Shown: positions 25,302-35,416 of the stretch, one piece after another
Position numbering within the stretch: position 1 is the stretch's first letter
Layout of the letters: every line of letters begins with the position of its first letter
Source of the DNA: Pedococcus bigeumensis
Lineage (GTDB): Bacteria > Actinomycetota > Actinomycetes > Actinomycetales > Dermatophilaceae
Length of the DNA: 64,000 nt
Assembly: GCF_006438965.1 (NCBI RefSeq)
Contig: NZ_RCZM01000005.1
Span: forward strand, 248,001-312,000
Reading direction: 5' to 3'
Program-made: the position numbers and the translations under genes
The notes under the pieces: generated by a model
What the model was told of the DNA's origin: nothing
The model's input: only the letters and a program-made list of their open reading frames with translations
Databases searched by the model: none

Positions 25302-26947
25302 GCGCACCCACCATCGCCGCCCTGGTCCCCGCGGCCACGAACGTCGGCAGCCCGGCGCTCAACATCACCATCTTCGGCGTCTTCGTCCTGATCACCCTCG
25401 GCATCGTCATCCGGGCGTCGAAGAACAACCGCAGCGCGGCCGACTTCTACGCCGGTGGTCGGGCGTTCACCGGACGGCAGAACGGCATCGCCATCGCGGG
25501 CGACTACCTGTCAGCGGCGAGCTTCCTCGGCATCGCGGGGGCCATCGCGCTCAACGGCTACGACGGCTTCCTCTACTCGATCGGCTTCCTCGTCGCGTGG
25601 CTCGTGGCGCTGCTCCTGGTGGCCGAGCTGCTGCGCAACGCGGGCAAGTACACGATGGCCGACGTCCTGTCCTTTCGCCTCAGGCAACGGCCGGTCCGGA
25701 TGGCAGCGGCGATCTCGACCCTCGCAGTCTGCTTCTTCTACCTGCTGGCGCAGATGGCCGGTGCGGGCGGTCTGGTGGCCCTGCTGCTGGGCATCGACAA
25801 GAAGAGCGGCCAGTCCCTCGTCATCGCCGTCGTCGGCGTCATCATGATCGCCTACGTGCTCATCGGCGGCATGAAGGGGACCACCTGGGTCCAGATCATC
25901 AAGGCCGTGCTGCTCATCATCGGCGCCGCCGTGATGTTCGTCTGGGTGCTCAGCAAGTTCGGGCTCAACCTCTCCCACCTGCTCGGTGAGGCCGTCACCG
26001 AGTCCGGCGGCAAGAAGGTCCTCGATCCCGGGCTGCAGTACGGCAAGAGCGGGCTGACCAAGCTCGACTTCATCTCGCTGTCGCTGGCCCTGGTGCTCGG
26101 CACCGCCGGACTGCCGCACGTGCTGATGCGGTTCTACACCGTGCCCTCGTCCAAGGAGGCCCGGAAGTCGGTCGAGTGGGCCATCTGGCTGATCGGCATC
26201 TTCTACCTGTTCACGCTGGTGCTCGGCTACGGCGCTGCTGCCCTCGTCGGACCCAAGGCCATCGCAGCGGCCCCGGGCAAGGCCAACTCAGCAGCACCAC
26301 TGCTGGCGTACGAGCTCGGCGGCGAGCTGCTGCTCGGCCTCATCTCGGCAGTGGCGTTCGCGACCATCCTCGCGGTCGTCGCCGGGTTGACCATCACGGC
26401 CAGCGCCAGCCTCGCGCACGACATCTACAACTCGGTCATCAAGGAGGGCACCGCCTCGGCAGAGGAGGAGGTCAAGGTCGCCCGCATCACCGCGGTCGTC
26501 ATCGGCATCCTCGCGATCTTCGGCGGGATCCTCGCCAACGGCCAGAACATCGCGTTCCTCGTCGCCCTCGCCTTCGCCATCGCGGCGTCGGCGAACCTGC
26601 CGACGATCCTCTACTCGTTGTTCTGGAAGCGGTTCAACACCCGAGGTGCCCTCTGGTCGATCTACGGTGGCCTCATCACCGCGCTGACGCTGATCGTCTT
26701 CAGCCCAGTGGTCTCCGGCAAGGCGCCGGTCGCACCCCTCAAGACCAGCGCGTCGATGATCACGGACCCGACCGTGGACTTCCACTGGTTCCCGCTCGAC
26801 AACCCCGGCATCGTCTCGATCCCGCTGGCCTTCATCCTGGGCTGGCTGGGCACCGTGACGAGCAAGGAGTACAACGCAGCCAAGTACGCCGAGATGGAGG
26901 TGCGCTCCCTCACCGGCCACGGTGCGGAGAAGGCAACCTCGCACTGA
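25298..26947 (+). CDS. Cation/acetate symporter, ActP-like
   Basis: 549 aa, about 13 spans, SSS family. Family motifs: SAADFYAGGRAFTGRQNGIA, GDYLSAASFLGIAGAIALNG, LGTAGLPHVLMRFYTVPSSK and GLTITASASLAHDIYNSVIK. It is coupled to DUF485 as in the yjcH-actP pair. It should import acetate or related monocarboxylates, which the acs product 1.8 kb downstream can activate. A strong hairpin follows the gene. Confidence 0.92.
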   Translation: MSAPTIAALVPAATNVGSPALNITIFGVFVLITLGIVIRASKNNRSAADFYAGGRAFTGRQNGIAIAGDYLSAASFLGIAGAIALNGYDGFLYSIGFLVAWLVALLLVAELLRNAGKYTMADVLSFRLRQRPVRMAAAISTLAVCFFYLLAQMAGAGGLVALLLGIDKKSGQSLVIAVVGVIMIAYVLIGGMKGTTWVQIIKAVLLIIGAAVMFVWVLSKFGLNLSHLLGEAVTESGGKKVLDPGLQYGKSGLTKLDFISLSLALVLGTAGLPHVLMRFYTVPSSKEARKSVEWAIWLIGIFYLFTLVLGYGAAALVGPKAIAAAPGKANSAAPLLAYELGGELLLGLISAVAFATILAVVAGLTITASASLAHDIYNSVIKEGTASAEEEVKVARITAVVIGILAIFGGILANGQNIAFLVALAFAIAASANLPTILYSLFWKRFNTRGALWSIYGGLITALTLIVFSPVVSGKAPVAPLKTSASMITDPTVDFHWFPLDNPGIVSIPLAFILGWLGTVTSKEYNAAKYAEMEVRSLTGHGAEKATSH

Positions 26948-26970
26948 CCCCCGGTCAACACCACCAGACC

Positions 26971-27007
26971 ACGGTGCCGCGTTTCCTGATGGGGAACGCG
27001 GCATCGT
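26971..27007 (+). terminator. Terminator after the symporter operon
   Basis: A 16-bp stem with two G-T pairs and a 5-nt TGATG loop, 23 bp after the symporter stop. No T-run. Confidence 0.65.
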
Positions 27008-27151
27008 GCTGTTCGCGCCGTCTCACCGCCGCCCACGCCTGGGGTATGCCGCCCGCTCCGGGACGTTTCGGGACGACACGGTCAGCTGGGCGGCCGAGGT
27101 CAACCCGGCCGGGGGCGACCGCGTCAATGGTGTGTCCGGAAGGAGGACGCC

Positions 27152-27709
27152 ATGAACATCACCCGAACCGCGATCACCCGGTCGCTCCTCGTCGCCGCAC
27201 TTGCCGGGGCAGTCCCGGTCGCGACGGCCACCACCTCGGCCCAGGCGGCGCCGTACTGCGGCATCACCTGGGGCTCACTGGCCAAGACCAAGGCGCCGCT
27301 GCAGGCCGGTCCCGTCACCGGCGTCCGCTCTGGGCGCCACGCGTGCTTCGACCGTCTCGTCATCGACCTCAAGGGCACAGCCCCGGGGTATACCGTCCGC
27401 TACGTCTCGCAGGTCACTGCGGACGGCTCGGGCGCCGTGATCCCCACCAGGGGTGGCGCCAAGCTGCAGCTGACCGTCAACGCCCCCGCCTACACCCCGA
27501 CGGGGTCCGCAACCTTCACCCCCAGGAACCGTTCCGAGGTCGTGAACGTCGCCGGCTACTCGACCTTCCGCCAGGTCGTGTGGGCCGGCACCTTCGAGGG
27601 CTACACCTCTGTGGGTGTGGGAGTGCGGGCGCGGTTGCCGTTCCGCGTCTTCACCCTCAACGACGGGGCCACGAGCCGAGTCGTCATCGACGTGGCCCAC
27701 CGCTGGTAG
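27152..27709 (+). CDS. Secreted AMIN-like domain protein
   Basis: 185 aa. Signal peptide MNITRTAITRSLLVAALAGA with a likely cut after ATTSAQA. The mature part starts PYCGITWGS and shows the AMIN-like pattern FDRLVIDLKG, VRYVSQVTADGSGAVIPTRG and a C-terminal RVVIDVAH. Two Cys (PYCG and HACF) could form a disulphide. AMIN-like domains are thought to bind the cell envelope; no enzyme domain is present. AAGGAGGA lies upstream of the ATG. A single gene, convergent with the next. Confidence 0.85.
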   Translation: MNITRTAITRSLLVAALAGAVPVATATTSAQAAPYCGITWGSLAKTKAPLQAGPVTGVRSGRHACFDRLVIDLKGTAPGYTVRYVSQVTADGSGAVIPTRGGAKLQLTVNAPAYTPTGSATFTPRNRSEVVNVAGYSTFRQVVWAGTFEGYTSVGVGVRARLPFRVFTLNDGATSRVVIDVAHRW

Positions 27710-27716
27710 GGGTCCT

Positions 27717-28583
27717 TCAGCTCCGCGGCTGAGCACTCCCCGCAGGCGCTGTCCGGCGACGCAGGACGCCGAGCAGCGCCCGCCCTGCGGCAAGCAGGAC
27801 AGCCAGCGCCAGGGCGACCCAGAACCAGCCTTTCGTGGACTTCAGCAGCTCCTCGGAGTGGGTCCACCACTGCGTGCGCAGGAAGTCCCAGGAGGCGTCG
27901 GCCACGAGCCGCAGCTCGGCCCGCTTCGAGCCTGCCTGCATGCTCGGGTGGAGCACGTCCCAGCCGACCCTGAGCGACGCCGCCAACAGCGAGAACACCA
28001 GCCAGGTCAAGAGGATCCGTGCCACGCTGAGCAGCGTCGGCGCGACGCGCTGCCAGGTGGCAACCGCGAAGGGCAGTGCGAGGGCAAGAGCCAGCGGGAG
28101 GCCGTGCGGCCAGGTGGCCGGCGACAGTCCCGCGACGACGGCCAGCACGGTGGCCGCGCCCAGCGGACCCTTGTTGCCGCGCGCCCCGAGCACGATGCCG
28201 AGGAAGGCCGCCGCAACCAGCAGGATCACCAGGGACTCGCGCTCGTCGGGGTAGCTGTCGACCGCGGGGGCCGAGAGCAGCCAGCCGAGGCCGCTGAACA
28301 CCAGCACGATCGCAAACCGCGGCCAGGGCGAGCGAACGAGGAGCGAGACCGACGCAGCGGCGGCGGTCGCCCCGAGCAGGACGAGGTCACCGTCGAGGGC
28401 CTTGAGCGGCAGGTGCAACCAGGGCATCAGACCCCAGAACCCGACGGGCCACCACAGGACCGCGGCGAGCAGCAGGGCGACCTCTGGCCACACGCGGCGC
28501 AGGACTGCCCGCCCCCGGTCGAGGGGTCTGGGCGACGGGGTGCCGGAACCGGCATCCCTTTCGGCGTTCGTCGTGGTGCTCAC
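27717..28583 (-). CDS. Polytopic membrane protein of unknown function
   Basis: 288 aa. About seven hydrophobic spans between residues 33 and 200, a soluble segment (about 205-250, [20 protein letters not shown]), and one terminal span ([20 protein letters not shown]). Not recognised. GTG start at 28583, chosen because a TAGCCT box lies 8 nt upstream; the reading up to 28835 would overlap the acs start. Divergent from acs, with no obvious functional link. Confidence 0.7.
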   Translation of the reverse strand: MSTTTNAERDAGSGTPSPRPLDRGRAVLRRVWPEVALLLAAVLWWPVGFWGLMPWLHLPLKALDGDLVLLGATAAAASVSLLVRSPWPRFAIVLVFSGLGWLLSAPAVDSYPDERESLVILLVAAAFLGIVLGARGNKGPLGAATVLAVVAGLSPATWPHGLPLALALALPFAVATWQRVAPTLLSVARILLTWLVFSLLAASLRVGWDVLHPSMQAGSKRAELRLVADASWDFLRTQWWTHSEELLKSTKGWFWVALALAVLLAAGRALLGVLRRRTAPAGSAQPRS

Positions 28584-28591
28584 AGCGGCCA

Positions 28592-28597
28592 AGGCTA
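28592..28597 (-). promoter_or_regulatory. -10 box for leaderless membrane-protein gene
   Basis: TAGCCT on the minus strand, 8 nt before the GTG at 28583. Confidence 0.4.
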
Positions 28598-28749
28598 GCC
28601 GTCTGCCGCTGCGAGCGTCCGTCGACCGATCAGCGCGACCACTCCCCTTGATGCGCAGCCCGGATACGGGTTGGCTTGGGGTGTCACCGCGACCTCGACG
28701 TCGGCCTTGCCGGAAGAGTCGCCTGCCAATGTCGCCAGGAGGAACCACC

Positions 28750-30720
<1,971 letters not shown>

Positions 30721-30760
30721 CCGCCTCCACTCACCGGCCGCACCTCCGACGCCACCATCC

Positions 30761-30797
30761 GGTATGCCGCGGACGCACGTCGCGTCCGCGGCATACC
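30761..30797 (+). terminator. acs terminator built from two inverted GGTATGCCG copies
   Basis: Perfect 16-bp stem with a 5-nt ACGTC loop, 40 bp after the acs stop. Each arm carries the dispersed 9-mer GGTATGCCG, in opposite orientation. Confidence 0.85.
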
Positions 30798-30855
30798 TGC
30801 ATCTGGTGCTGACACGGGCGGCTGCGAAGGCCTTCTGCTGGTTGCGACCAGGCCC

Positions 30856-30861
30856 TAAAAT
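30856..30861 (+). promoter_or_regulatory. -10 box TAAAAT
   Basis: TAAAAT followed by 7 nt and the ATG of a 15-codon frame at 30869. The best -10 match in the window. Confidence 0.6.
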
Positions 30862-30868
30862 CGGGCCC

Positions 30869-30916
30869 ATGGGGCCTCAAGCCCGTGCACGGACGCAGGC
30901 AGGTGCCACCCCGTGA
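30869..30916 (+). CDS. Possible 15-residue leaderless upstream peptide
   Basis: ATG 7 nt after the TAAAAT box opens a frame coding MGPQARARTQAGATP and ending in TGA at 30914-30916. It overlaps the two candidate starts of the next gene in another frame. It may be a regulatory upstream frame, or the real start region of the next gene with a frame error; I cannot decide. Confidence 0.35.
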   Translation: MGPQARARTQAGATP

Positions 30917-31373
30917 AGGCCCGGAGGACCAGACGGTCCGCCAGTACCGCTACCTGCTCCGAACTGCGCCGTTGGACGCGCTCGAGGCGGCACACATCGA
31001 CGCCTTGGCCGCGATCGACCCGGCCCACCGGGAGGTCGTCCTACGAACCGTGCAGGCCGAGCTCGTGGCGGGCGCCCACCTCCGCCCCGACGACATCACT
31101 CCTCTGGCACACCTGGCGACGCTCGGTGAGCGCCGGAGCCCGGGCGTCCTGACCCGATCCGTCCCGGCACCGGCACTCACGGCCCTCGCCGATGCCGTGA
31201 TCAACAGTGAGCCGGCCTTCGGGCTCTTCAGCGGCTACGCCGCCTGGGACGGCCTCGACCCGGAACCGCCGGAGGAGCAGGACGACAGCGAGCACGCCGA
31301 GAAGTGGCACGCGGCGCACGCGACCCGCGACGGAACCGCGCCCGGCATGAACGGCGCCTTCGGAGGCGTCTAA
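30885..31373 (+). CDS. Conserved hypothetical protein
   Basis: 162 aa from the GTG at 30885, or 156 from the GTG at 30903; neither has a good ribosome binding site. The protein-like part starts at VRQYRYLLRTAPLDALEAAH and continues with helical, Glu/Ala-rich sequence (REVVLRTVQAELVAGAHLRP), GERRSPGVL, then FGLFSGYAAWDGLDPEPPEE and an acidic/His tail. Not recognised as a named family, though it looks like a small all-helical protein common in actinobacteria. Stands alone downstream of acs. Ends against the decayed gene on the other strand. Confidence 0.6.
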   Translation: MHGRRQVPPREGPEDQTVRQYRYLLRTAPLDALEAAHIDALAAIDPAHREVVLRTVQAELVAGAHLRPDDITPLAHLATLGERRSPGVLTRSVPAPALTALADAVINSEPAFGLFSGYAAWDGLDPEPPEEQDDSEHAEKWHAAHATRDGTAPGMNGAFGGV

Positions 31374-31952
31374 CCGGTCGAGAGGCAGCTGGGTCGGGCG
31401 ACGACAAGGCCGGCGGCCCACCCGGGCGCTCGGCCACCGAGGGGCGGTCGCAGGTCGGCACGGCGGGTGTCCTGACCACTGCTGGGGAGCAGCTACGACG
31501 TCAGCGAGTTGGAGTTCCAGATCTCCCCGGCACCCTGCTCATCGCGCCCCCACGTCGCGCGAAGGAACGACGGCACGAGCTCGAGCAGTCTGCGTGCGGC
31601 CGCTACGTCGTTGCTCACCCTGCGAGGGCTCTCGACGGCCGCGGCGATGTCCGGGATCGTTCCGTGGCGCCAGCACCGGAACTCGTAGCGGAACAGGCGG
31701 GAGCGACCCAAGATCGCCAGGCCGACGCTGCCTTCGCCGACGGCTCCCCCTGTCGGGGTCGGCAGCCGCCCACACCGGGGTCATCTCGATTGCCCAGGCG
31801 GCTCCGTCCACGTGCACCACCAAGGCGGAGTGGTAGAGGTCCGACCGCGGCCGGCCACTGCGCATCGCGGCGATCGCCTCGCACAGACGACCGTTGGCCC
31901 GGACGCACCACCCGCCCTCCCTGGAGCCCAGTGGGAGCCAGTACAGGTCCAC
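31370..31952 (-). pseudogene. Decayed gene of a conserved actinobacterial protein (frameshift and nonsense)
   Basis: Reading from GTG 31952 gives VDLYWLPLGSREGGWCVRAN and DLYHSALVVHVDGAAWAIEM, ending at TPVWAAADPDRG. Translation then leaves the conserved frame at a run of five G (31746-31750); one G fewer restores VGLAILGRSRLFRYEFRCWR, and so on to GEIWNSNSL. The next codons are Thr, Ser and then TAG (31493-31495) where, from memory of the family, Trp (TGG) is expected. The same frame continues open as LLPSSGQDTRRADLRPPLGG to a stop at 31370. The family has no known function. The homologues I recall run through without breaks, so this copy appears inactive. Confidence 0.75.
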
Positions 31953-31996
31953 ACCGCAAGGGTGGCCCGCACGGGCTGGCACCCCTCGCCGCGCGG

Positions 31997-32926
31997 TCAT
32001 GGCACAGCGGGTGACGGCAGCTGGTGCTGACGCCGGTGCACGGCCGCCATCCCGCCTGCGGCGAAGCAGCCGAGGTCCCGGACGTTGTAGCGCTGTCGTC
32101 GAGCTCGAGCTCGACGTAGCTGAACGACCCTTCGGGCGGGGACGCATCCCAGCGCGCTTCGCCGAGCTGGGGGAGCAGGTATCCCCGAAGTCCCGGTGAC
32201 CGGAGAGTTGGGGTGGACCACGGGAGTGCGGTGAACGGCCTGCCGTCCGTCGAGGCCCGCAACCGGTCCAGTGAGGTGAAGTCGACCAGGCGGTGGTCGC
32301 TGTCGAAGGTGAGCACCGCAGTCACGCTCCGGCCCCCGTTGGTGAACACACCGCGCACGTGGGTGGAGTCCAGCGCCGTCCACCGGATGGGGGCGTCGAG
32401 GATGGCACCCGGGGCGAACACCACGAGGTCGTTGAACACCGTCACGGTCTCGCCCTGGTCCATCTCAGGGCCTGCGGCGTCGACGACCGGGACCATGGAC
32501 ATCACCTTGGCGCGCATCGTCGCGCTGGCGCCGATGAACTGGTGCAGGACCGTGACCGGCAGGCCGGACCGGGTGGCATCCATGATGAAGGCCCGCTGGG
32601 GTCGCGGCCCGTAGGTGTTGACCTGCCGCCCCGTGAACGGCATCCAGGGCTCCGCCGGGCCGCTGCGGATTCGGCCGTGGAAGGACGCCGCGAAGCTCGT
32701 CACCCGTGGCTGCCCGACCGCGCCCGATCGGCGCAGATGGGCCGCGACCGGAGCCGGCAGGTCAGCGAGGTCCGCCTCGCTGACGAGAGCCGGTCGGCGA
32801 TCGACGGCACTCAGTGCCTGCGACGCCTGCCTCACGCCATTGCGCGTGGAAGCTGGTTGGTGGAACTGATGTGAACGCGTACGCAGCGGCCAGGACCAGG
32901 ACCACCTGAGCCGAACGTCCCGCCAT
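31997..32926 (-). pseudogene. Decayed DUF6544-like gene (two compensating frameshifts)
   Basis: The N-terminal piece from ATG 32926 encodes a membrane span (AQVVLVLAAAYAF) and FHAQWREA. Near 32835 the conserved frame changes: QALSAVDRRPALVSEADLAD, then the body with FHGRIRSGPAEPWMPFTGRQ, SGLPVTVLHQFIGASATMRA and SFSYVELELDD. At about 32098 one base is missing and the ending RYNVRDLGCFAAGG is back in the first frame. The DUF6544 family function is unknown. The N-terminal break is less certain than the C-terminal one. It lies just upstream of the other decayed gene, on the same strand. Confidence 0.65.
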
Positions 32927-33038
32927 CCACGGCCGGACCGGAGGCAGTGTCGTGATTTGATGGTGTCCAGCGGCTGGGTTCGGCCCGCCCGCCCGGGGCG
33001 AGCCAGAGGGCCGGCCATCCCGCCGAAAGGCATCGACC

Positions 33039-33416
33039 ATGACCGCGCGGCACACTCCCCCCCACCAGTCCCGTGAGCCAGACCATGCAGACGACATCGA
33101 CGGCAGTGGGGATGACGGCACTGCTTCGGGTGAGCGCAGGGCTCAGGTCCAACGCGTCCTGGACGACGCTGACGCCCGTGACGAGCAGGCAGACGTCCGC
33201 GACTCCGTGGCCGCCGACCGGGACGGCGTAGCGGATCGCGAGTCCTTCCTCGACCCCGACTCGGACTACGACGCGAGCCTGCGGGCGAGACGATCTGCGG
33301 CGATGGACCGATCCGACTCGAAGGACGACAGAGCCTCCGCGGCCGAGGACCGGTCCGAGCTCACCCCGGACCACGACCCGCCCACAGACCGCGACGGGTC
33401 GTCGAACGGCGTCTAG
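33039..33416 (+). CDS. Asp/Arg-rich low-complexity protein
   Basis: 125 aa, strongly charged. The core repeats a DxRDxxAD-like pattern (DDADARDEQADVRDSVAADR, DGVADRESFLD), which should form a long helix; the ends are disordered (DHADDIDGSGDDG, DHDPPTDRDGSSNG). Similar small proteins occur beside stress-regulated genes in actinobacteria, but I know no function. AAAGG lies before the ATG. It meets the VOC gene tail to tail with no gap. Confidence 0.55.
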   Translation: MTARHTPPHQSREPDHADDIDGSGDDGTASGERRAQVQRVLDDADARDEQADVRDSVAADRDGVADRESFLDPDSDYDASLRARRSAAMDRSDSKDDRASAAEDRSELTPDHDPPTDRDGSSNGV

Positions 33417-33797
33417 TCAGTTCAGGCAAAGGCAGAACGGGTGGCCGGCCGGGTCGAGGAACACCCGGAAGGACGTCCCCGGCTGGTGCTCGTGCTTGGT
33501 CGCGCCCAGCTCGAGCACGGCGGCCTCACCCGCGTCGAGGTCGTCGACGACCACGTCGAGGTGCATCTGCTGCGGCACCTCCTGGCCGGGCCACTGCGGC
33601 GCCTGGTAGTCCGCCACCTGCTGGAACGACAGGCACTGCCCGTAGTCGGCCTTCACGTCGGCCCAGCCGTCCGTCCCGTCGGAACCGTCGATGTTGGAGA
33701 TGTCGACCTTCCAGTCCAGCATCGTCCCGTAGAACGTCGCCAGGGCAACGGGATCGGGACAGTCGAGGACGATGCTGGGAAAGCGTGCGATAGCCAT
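33417..33797 (-). CDS. VOC (glyoxalase/bleomycin resistance) family protein
   Basis: 126 aa, a two-module betaalphabetabetabeta fold. Landmarks: FPSIVLDCPDPVALATFYGT (first module), QQMHLDVVVDDLDAGEAAVL with the metal-type His, LELGATKHEHQPGTSFRVFL and DPAGHPFCLCLN at the end. These sequences are typical of actinobacterial VOC proteins, many of unknown substrate. ATG 33797 is preceded by a TAGCGT box at 7 nt (leaderless). Confidence 0.88.
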   Translation of the reverse strand: MAIARFPSIVLDCPDPVALATFYGTMLDWKVDISNIDGSDGTDGWADVKADYGQCLSFQQVADYQAPQWPGQEVPQQMHLDVVVDDLDAGEAAVLELGATKHEHQPGTSFRVFLDPAGHPFCLCLN

Positions 33798-33804
33798 GGC
33801 CAGC

Positions 33805-33810
33805 ACGCTA
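33805..33810 (-). promoter_or_regulatory. -10 box for leaderless VOC gene
   Basis: TAGCGT on the minus strand, 7 nt before the ATG at 33797. Confidence 0.5.
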
Positions 33811-33873
33811 CGGCCCGTTGCGGACGATCTACGTCCTGATCAACGCGTGTCCGAGCGCACCCGTGCCTGTGGG

Positions 33874-33897
33874 GTTTGGGAAGGGACGATGCGGGTA
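33874..33897 (+). promoter_or_regulatory. Possible SigB/SigF-type stress promoter
   Basis: GTTT (33874-33877), 15 nt, GGGTA (33893-33897), 42 bp before the DUF2383 start. This fits the actinobacterial general-stress promoter pattern GTTT-N14-17-GGGTA. Confidence 0.5.
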
Positions 33898-33939
33898 GGC
33901 CCATGGTGAACGCCAACACCGACAGAAGGAGAACCAGCC

Positions 33940-34386
33940 ATGTCAGCTGACGAGAAGGTCGCCAAGGACCTCGTGGAGACCCTCAAGGACGGCCGGAACG
34001 GCTTCGCGTCCGCGGCCGAGAAGCTGCGTGACAGCGACAGCCCCGACGCCGCCGTGACCTTGGAGCGCCTCTCCGAGCAGCGCGCCGGCTTCGCCCGCGA
34101 CCTCGTGTCCATGGGTCACGCGTACGGTGACGACGTCGACGAGAGCGGCTCGGTCGCCGCCACCGTGCACCGCGGCTGGCTCTCACTCAAGGACGCGCTG
34201 ACCGGCGACGACGCCTCCGGCGTCCTCGGTGCCGCTGTCACCGGTGAGGACCACGCGGTGTCGGAGTATGAGAAGGCGCTCGCGGAGGACGACCTCAGCG
34301 ACGGCTTCCGCGCCGTCGTCCAGCAGCAGCACGCGGCGATCGTGACCGCGCGCGACGAGGTCAAGGCCCTCCAGAGCCTGACCTGA
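33940..34386 (+). CDS. PA2169-family four-helix-bundle protein (DUF2383)
   Basis: 148 aa, all helical. DUF2383 features: LVETLKDGRNGFASAAEKLR at the start, LERLSEQRAGFARDLVSM, GSVAATVHRGWLSLKDALTG and EDHAVSEYEKALAEDDL. Family members have a ferritin-like four-helix bundle and are linked to stress in other bacteria; the function is not known. AAGGAG lies before the ATG, and the stress-type promoter above fits its upstream region. A very stable terminator follows. Confidence 0.88.
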   Translation: MSADEKVAKDLVETLKDGRNGFASAAEKLRDSDSPDAAVTLERLSEQRAGFARDLVSMGHAYGDDVDESGSVAATVHRGWLSLKDALTGDDASGVLGAAVTGEDHAVSEYEKALAEDDLSDGFRAVVQQQHAAIVTARDEVKALQSLT

Positions 34387-34405
34387 GCGCCGTCCAGCCA
34401 CGCTC

Positions 34406-34443
34406 CACGAGCGCCCGTCCCACGAGTGGGACGGGCGCTCGTG
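34406..34443. terminator. Bidirectional terminator
   Basis: A perfect 18-bp inverted repeat with only 2 nt between the arms (about 17 bp and a 4-nt loop in RNA), between the convergent DUF2383 and phosphodiesterase genes. Confidence 0.85.
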
Positions 34444-34453
34444 CGTGTCGGCC

Positions 34454-35257
34454 TCAGGAGGCCAGCGACCGCGGGGAGGTGGAGGTGCCGGGCCAGACGG
34501 GCATCGGGGTCCACTGGTTGCGAGCCACGAGCACCTCGCGCAGCAGGTCGGGGCGGTCGGTGATGATGCCGTCGACACCGGCATCGAGGAGCCGCACCAT
34601 CGACGGTTGGTCGTTGACGGTCCAGACCACGACCTTCACCCCGATCCCGTGCGCCCCGGTCACCAACCGTTCGACGAACACCTGGACTCGACCCATCCGG
34701 TCTGGCACGTGCAGGAACTCGGCCGTCGCGAACCGGCGAGCAGGCGGCATACCGGCGCGGGCGCAGGTGACCACGGCAGCAAGGGCGCGCCACCCCAGGG
34801 CGGTACGCACACCCGGCACCTGCGCACGCACGACGTCGAGACAGCCGTCCCAGGCGCCCGCCACACACACGCGCTCGCGGAAGTCCTTGTGTTGCAACAC
34901 CTTCGCGAGTGCTCCGATGGCGGAACGCTCCTTCAGGTCGATCGTGAACCTCGCCTCGGGGAACGCCTCGAGCGCCTCGGAAAGGGTGGGGATCGGCTCG
35001 CGACCGAGCACGCGCAGCTGGCGCAGCGACGCGAGGGTATGCCGTGCGACCGGCCCGCGTCCGTCGGTCACCCGGTCGAGGGTCGCGTCATGGAAGCAGA
35101 TCAGCTCACCGTCGGCAGTGAGGCGCACGTCGGTCTCGAGGTAGCGGATGCCGAGGGCGGTGGACAGACCAAAGGCGGCCAGGGTGTTCTCCGGCGCCAA
35201 GGAGGCCCCTCCGCGGTGCGCGAGGGCGATGGGTCCGAGCTCGGAGCCGTAGGCCAT
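34454..35257 (-). CDS. Glycerophosphodiester phosphodiesterase
   Basis: 267 aa TIM-barrel enzyme that splits glycerophosphodiesters to glycerol-3-phosphate and an alcohol. Active-site motifs: ALAHRGGASLAPENTLAAF (HRG...E-N-T), YLETDVRLTADGELICFHDA (ExD and HD), FTIDLKE, and near the end VVVWTVNDQPSMVRLLDAGV and DGIITDRPDLL. I start at the ATG at 35257: the 39 bp upstream are not conserved-looking, and CAGGCT lies 6 nt before it. No signal peptide, so it acts in the cytoplasm. A single gene. Confidence 0.94.
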   Translation of the reverse strand: MAYGSELGPIALAHRGGASLAPENTLAAFGLSTALGIRYLETDVRLTADGELICFHDATLDRVTDGRGPVARHTLASLRQLRVLGREPIPTLSEALEAFPEARFTIDLKERSAIGALAKVLQHKDFRERVCVAGAWDGCLDVVRAQVPGVRTALGWRALAAVVTCARAGMPPARRFATAEFLHVPDRMGRVQVFVERLVTGAHGIGVKVVVWTVNDQPSMVRLLDAGVDGIITDRPDLLREVLVARNQWTPMPVWPGTSTSPRSLAS

Positions 35258-35416
35258 GCCTTCAGCCTGCCCTCCGTAGGCCGGCCTCGGCGCCAAAAAT
35301 GGCCCCTGGCACCACTGTTCACCCCATGGAGGTCAACCGTTCGCCCGATGCTGACGTGCCGTCACCCCAGCGCATCGTGACGCCCCGGGAACGGGTGCGC
35401 GACCAGTGAGCGCCGC

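Noticed and set aside
30913-31152. A 79-codon frame overlapping the 15-codon upstream frame by GTGA.
   Set aside because: Arg/Ser/Thr-rich composition shows it is the shadow of the protein-like frame starting near 30885.
31615-33033. One intact 472-codon gene in this frame.
   Set aside because: Only its middle part matches a family; both ends match better in other frames, so it is a frameshifted gene plus shadow sequence.
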